From: Terriglobales bacterium | Lineage (GTDB): Bacteria; Acidobacteriota; Terriglobia; Terriglobales; Acidobacteriaceae | Assembly (NCBI GenBank): GCA_035567895.1 | Contig: DATMPC010000074.1 | Span: 1-55,000, forward strand | Length of the DNA: 55,000 nucleotides | Direction of reading: 5' to 3' | In this document: one piece after another, positions 51,255-55,000 of the stretch | Position numbering within the stretch: position 1 is the first letter of the stretch | Layout of the letters: each line of letters begins with the position of its first letter | The notes under the pieces: model-generated | Told to the model about the DNA's origin: nothing | Database searches by the model: none | The model's input: the letters and a program-made list of their open reading frames with translations, nothing else | Made by a program: the position numbers and the translations under genes

Positions 51255-52850
51255 ATGGATCCCGCCCGCCTTGCCCGCGAACTTGAAGAATTTCTCGCTA
51301 CCGCTCCGCGCGCATGCGTTCTCGAAGAAGGCGAAACAACGTTCGATCTGAGCGCCGCCAAATATTCCGTCTCCGGCGAGAACGGAAAGTGCCTGCTTCA
51401 CCTGTGGTCACAGGAAAGAAATTCGGTCAGGCGGGTTGTCGATCTCGAGCGAAAGAACGGACAGCTCAATTTGGCCGTCCAACGCTTTGGGAAGGGGTAA
51501 CCGTCCTGGTTGGAAATTGTCTCCGACCGTGAGCGTCGTGCTCCGGCACTGCAGCGACAGACGCGATTGCAATACCAGAAGCTGCTCGGCCGAACGCTAC
51601 AGCGCAGCTTCCCAGATTGGAATGTCGAGGGTCTGGTCTCGACTGCCGATCTGGAGCGCAGCTTCAGCCCCGTGTATACGCGCGGCCTGCTGCGTCGCGG
51701 ACGATCGACGGTATGCGCCCTTGGAGTGAATGATTCAGAGTTGCAGGCATCCGTGGATGGAGCTCTCACTTTTGCTTTGCTCTGGTTTCACTATTGCCGA
51801 GAGCGCGATGCAGCCCGCTCTGTAATCGAAGCCCTGCGGCTGTTCGTTCCGCGTGGGCGCTCGGCGGTAGTTCAGGCGCGGATGCACTACCTGAATCGCG
51901 TCGCATTTCGCTTTGAATTATTCGAATTTGACGAACGAGGGGAAAGCCTTGAGCAACTCGATCTGTCGGATCAAGGAAATATTGCAACCCGCTTGGTACG
52001 CTGTCCCGAAACGAATCGTGTCAAGGAGCGCTTCAACGCCTCCGCCGAGCGCATCCGCACCGCGGTGCCTGAGTGCGAAAGCGTCGTCCTCAGCGCAACA
52101 GAGCTCGCCTTTCGCCTACATGGGCTGGAATTCGCGCGCGTAAGGGTTGCGACCACGAATGAGACCTTTGCACGGGGTGAAGAGATCGTCTTCGGCAGCG
52201 GTGCTCATGAGACCCTGCTTACCGAGCAATCCGAACCGCTGTTCGAAGACCTGATGCGGCGCCTTCGCGAGCTTCGTCGAACCGATGGGGACAAAAAGCA
52301 TGCGTTGTGGCGCATGCAGCCGGAGCGATGGCTGGAATCGGAAGTGAAGAAAAACGTTACCGTGCTGGATGCACGACTTGATCCGTGTTATGCCTATGCG
52401 CAGGTTCCAGCCTTTGCTGCTTCCGATCGCGGGATGATCGATCTGCTGGCCAGCACTCGTGAGGGCCAGCTCGCAGTGATCGAACTCAAAGCCGACGAAG
52501 ACATTCACCTGCCGCTACAGGGTCTCGACTATTGGTCGCGGGTGAAGTGGCATCACGAACGCGAAGATTTCCATCGGTTCGGCTATTTCGTTTCCCAGGA
52601 TGGAAAGCCGCTCACGCTCTCCCCCCGAGCGCCACTACTGCTGTTGGTAGCGCCAGCGTTGCGCATCCACCCTGCAACCGACACGATCCTGCGCTATCTT
52701 TCACCAGAACTGGATTGGACTTTGATTGCTGTGGACGAGCGCTGGAGGGATGAGGTGAAGGTAGTGTTCAGGAAGAGAGTGCAAAAACGATCGGGTGATC
52801 GGGGGATCGGGCGGCATCAAGACTCGATATCTTCCCCACTGTCATCCTGA
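51255..52850 (+). pseudogene. PD-(D/E)XK nuclease-like protein interrupted by an in-frame TAA
   Basis: One open frame from ATG 51255 broken only by TAA at 51498-51500. The first part (81 residues, MDPARLARELEEFLATAPRA onward) ends RFGKG; the second resumes PSW-LEIVSDRERR in the same frame without its own Shine-Dalgarno site. The C-terminal region (about 310-345 of the second part) has YAQVPAFAASDRGMIDLLAS, AVIELKADEDI and LQGLDYW, the Asp...Glu-x-Lys...Gln...Tyr pattern of PD-(D/E)XK or NucS-like nucleases. The last 20 residues, RSGDRGIGRHQDSISSPLSS, and the stop are encoded by family C and A repeats. Confidence 0.7.
52788..52812. repeat. Family C repeat words inside a gene end
   Basis: CGATCGGGTGATCGGGGGAT and on; translated as the RSGDRGIG part of the nuclease-like protein. 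Directly followed by family A copy 3. Confidence 0.75.
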
Positions 52851-53014
52851 GCCCCTCTTTTGGGCGAAGGATCTCCGGAATGCGTCAGACTTATTTGCTG
52901 CGTCCTGGCATTTTGGCCGATACTCCAAGTTCTAGTGAGAGAGCCACACTAGCTGCAATTGCACCCGAATATTGCGGGAGATCCTTCGCCCAACAGAGGA
53001 ACTCAGGATGACAG
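52839..53014. repeat. Family A long inverted repeat, copy 3
   Basis: Both ends read CTGTCATCCTGAG inward. The TGA in that word is the stop codon of the plus-strand gene (52848-52850) and, on the other arm, of the minus-strand gene (53003-53005), so both proteins end in LSS. The loop carries the AAGTCTGACGCATTCCGG module in the opposite orientation to copies 1 and 2. Confidence 0.92.
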
Positions 53015-54304
53015 CTCTTGAGTAGGCCCCTTAGTCCGATCTTCCGATTCTGCCTCTCCACGAAATACTCGTGAGATGCCGCGCGCGATCCTTCTCGAGG
53101 GCAGTTCTCCTGAATGCGTAATGAAGATCTCGCCTTTCTTGCTCGACCGGTAATACCAACGCTTCAGCAGAGCGAGATGATCGGCCACTTCACCGCGCTC
53201 GGGTTTGCGCGTCTCAATGGTTGTGAGGGCCTCGGCTACTCGTGCTTCGAGCGTCTGCGGCTTTGATTTGTTCGCACCTTTAGCTTCCGCGCTGTCGAGT
53301 GGAACTGGTACTGCCACGTGCGGATGCGCGAATAAAGAACTGGATCCCGAATTGGGATTGGCGTGTTGAATGGCCGCTACGTTGAACTGCACGGGGCCAT
53401 GGAGCAGGCCGTCCCGGAATTCGAATAGAGCAACGTGATCCTCAAGCGCAGACCGCTGCACAACTACAGCCCGGAGCTGTTCGATGCGCCCGACCATTTC
53501 GGGTACACCAGTCCACGATGCTTTGACCTTCTCAATACGTGCATGTATCGCGGAAGCCTTCTCGAATTCAAGTTCTGCCGACGCAGCCTCGCGTTCTGTT
53601 TCAAGTTGCGCGACCAGTGATTCCGCTCGAGTGTCGAGGTAGTCTTGCACCCGCGTGACCTCGTTCAGATACTCCGCATCAGTACATCCAGCGAAGCACG
53701 GAGCCAGGCACATCTTCATCTCCGAATAAATGCAGCCGGGAAATGACGGATCGGGATGAAGGTTGAACGTGCAGCGCCGCGACTTGAAGAGATCAAGCGC
53801 ATCGTTCAGGAACTTATTAGCGGCAGCCTTCGAAGCGAAGGGACCGTAGTAGACACTCGTCTTTGGTGAGTGCGTACGATCATTTCCAGGTTTCGTGAGC
53901 AGCGCCGTCTTTCCTAATCGCCTTGTGAAATACGCCCGAGGGTATTCGTTTTCCCATCCAATCTTCACCAGTGGAGCCGGGATGAGTTTCATGCGCTTGC
54001 GATACGAGCGCGGAAAATGTTCGTGCAACGCTTTGTAGAGCAGCAAACGATTTTCAAAATCGGAACCAGTGAGCGTGTACTCAATCGCGCGCGTCCGGTC
54101 GCGGAGATTTAGACGCTTGCTGTCCGGCGAAGCCGGCGAAAGGAGCCGCTCCAGGCGCCTGCGCACGTTAGCCGCCTTGTTGATGTACGGCTCGGCGCTG
54201 GGATCGTCGCTGCGAAGGAGAAAGACGGCCGGCGTTTCCGGAAGCGTGCCGAGGGTTTCTGCGCTCCCCTCGGGCCTGAACGGGATGGACTGCTGCCATT
54301 TCAT
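53003..54304 (-). CDS. UvrC-like protein lacking the C-terminal endonuclease domain
   Basis: Protein of 433 residues. The N-terminal GIY-YIG-like region begins PETPAVFLLRSDD and PYINKAANVRRRLERLL. Next is the UvrC-type cysteine set RRCTFNLHPDPSFPGCIY then MCLAPCFAGC (spacing Cys-x7-Cys-x3-Cys as in the iron-sulfur site of UvrC). A UVR-like helix pair follows (EREAASAELEFEKASAIHARIEKV in pieces). UvrC is about 600 residues; the RNase H-like half and helix-hairpin-helix domain are missing, as in Cho. It probably makes a single 3' incision or has another nucleic-acid role. Confidence 0.75.
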   Translation of the reverse strand: MKWQQSIPFRPEGSAETLGTLPETPAVFLLRSDDPSAEPYINKAANVRRRLERLLSPASPDSKRLNLRDRTRAIEYTLTGSDFENRLLLYKALHEHFPRSYRKRMKLIPAPLVKIGWENEYPRAYFTRRLGKTALLTKPGNDRTHSPKTSVYYGPFASKAAANKFLNDALDLFKSRRCTFNLHPDPSFPGCIYSEMKMCLAPCFAGCTDAEYLNEVTRVQDYLDTRAESLVAQLETEREAASAELEFEKASAIHARIEKVKASWTGVPEMVGRIEQLRAVVVQRSALEDHVALFEFRDGLLHGPVQFNVAAIQHANPNSGSSSLFAHPHVAVPVPLDSAEAKGANKSKPQTLEARVAEALTTIETRKPERGEVADHLALLKRWYYRSSKKGEIFITHSGELPSRRIARGISRVFRGEAESEDRTKGPTQELSS

Positions 54305-54341
54305 CTGACTGCTGCACTATGATTATGCGGGTTTGAAAGCA

Positions 54342-54508
54342 ACTAATCAGTATTCAGTAGTCAGTCCGCAGTAAGACTGAGGGTACCTGCTCGGATTACA
54401 CGGCCACGAGTTCGAAGCGCCGTTACGAAAATCGGAGTCGCTCGTCAAACATAAGCCGCCGGCAAGAACCTCTAGTATTGTCGGCGGCGGTTACTGACAA
54501 CTGAGTAG
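54342..54508. repeat. Family E inverted repeat, copy 2
   Basis: ACTAATCAGTATTCAGTAGT at the left and TTACTGACAACTGAGTAG at the right in inverted orientation. Between them a hairpin at 54455-54488 (GCCGCCGGCAA with TTGTCGGCGGC, one mismatch). Confidence 0.65.
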
Positions 54509-54541
54509 AACGGAAGACGTTGGTTCAGGAGATCATTCGTT

Positions 54542-55000
54542 ATGAAGAGACATATTGCGGTCGCTACATTGGTTGTTTTGCTCACGATGAGCTTGTCGGC
54601 ACAACAGCAGGACAAGAGCAAACGTCCGAGCCCTCCGGGCACGGCAACGGTTACTTTCGCCGACGGCAAGAAGGTGACAATCGAATACAGCCGTCCATTC
54701 GCCAAAGGTCGCGAGATCTTCGGTGGATTGGTCCCATACGATCAGGTCTGGAGAACCGGAGCAAACGAAGCCACGTCTCTCAAGACCGACACCGACTTGG
54801 TCATAGGCGACGCCACTGTTCATGCCGGGAGCTATACGCTGTACACAATTCCGTCCAAAGGTTCGTGGAAACTGATTATCAACAAGCAGAACGGACAGTG
54901 GGGCACGGACTACGATCAGAGTCAGGATCTGGCGCGAGTGGATATGAAAGTAGTCCCTTGGGAACCAGTGGAGCAATTCACTGTCAGCTTAGACAAAACC
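54542..55000 (+). CDS. DUF2911 exported protein, cut by the window end
   Basis: At least 153 residues, incomplete at the 3' end. Signal peptide MKRHIAVATLVVLLTMSLSAQ, then PSPPGTATVTFADGKKVTIEY, REIFGGLVPYDQVWRTGANEAT, VHAGSYTLYTIPS and WGTDYDQSQDLARVDM, all matching the DUF2911 family of secreted proteins of unknown role. AGGAGAT lies nine bases before the ATG. Confidence 0.92.
   Translation, partial: MKRHIAVATLVVLLTMSLSAQQQDKSKRPSPPGTATVTFADGKKVTIEYSRPFAKGREIFGGLVPYDQVWRTGANEATSLKTDTDLVIGDATVHAGSYTLYTIPSKGSWKLIINKQNGQWGTDYDQSQDLARVDMKVVPWEPVEQFTVSLDKT

Overview
The window looks like a chromosomal segment of an acidobacterium (Terriglobia-like), probably from soil or a metagenome. This rests on the protein types, the moderately high GC, secreted Ser/Thr/Ala-rich proteins, hopanoid-type and GT39 glycosyltransferases, and an ECF42/DGPF locus. 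It is inferred from gene content, not from a search. There is no phage, plasmid, rRNA operon, CRISPR array or intact insertion sequence. One tRNA gene (Gln, anticodon TTG) is present.

Layout. 0.2-6.4 kb: HpnI-like glycosyltransferase, then on the minus strand RNase R, YggX and an ArnT/GT39-like membrane transferase. 6.5-13.1 kb: small membrane protein, secreted RidA-like protein, then a housekeeping run ispE, tRNA-Gln, prs, rplY, pth, rpsF, rpsR, rplI. 13.1-20.3 kb: two secreted proteins, purH, a large TPR protein and a dGTPase. 20.5-28.5 kb: BON-domain protein, cation diffusion facilitator, an overlapping GT39-GT2-oxidoreductase operon and a GAF-PP2C phosphatase. 28.6-35.3 kb: YhhQ-type transporter, a Bcp peroxiredoxin, secreted proteins, rpe and a BamD-like lipoprotein. 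35.7-41.4 kb, all minus: ECF42 sigma factor with three DGPF proteins, a VOC protein and a MoaD-like/BNR-repeat pair. 41.5-55 kb: HEAT protein, FMN-binding split-barrel protein, malate synthase, DnaC-like ATPase, an unknown protein, dacB and folP back to back, a nuclease-like gene with an internal stop, a short UvrC-like protein, and a DUF2911 protein cut by the window end.

Three things stand out. First, the Bcp gene has an in-frame TGA exactly where the peroxidatic cysteine should be, with the resolving cysteine intact five residues later and a hairpin just after the TGA. It is a candidate selenoprotein, or else a nonsense mutation. Second, the gaps between genes hold at least eight families of inverted or palindromic repeats. 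Several reach into genes and encode their last residues and stop codons. Third, many genes without a Shine-Dalgarno site carry a TANNNT box six to eight bases before the start codon, which suggests leaderless transcripts. Several genes are interrupted by single-base events (RidA, the third DGPF protein, the nuclease-like gene, perhaps the GT39 N-terminus). Sequencing error must therefore be kept in mind for every reading that depends on one base.
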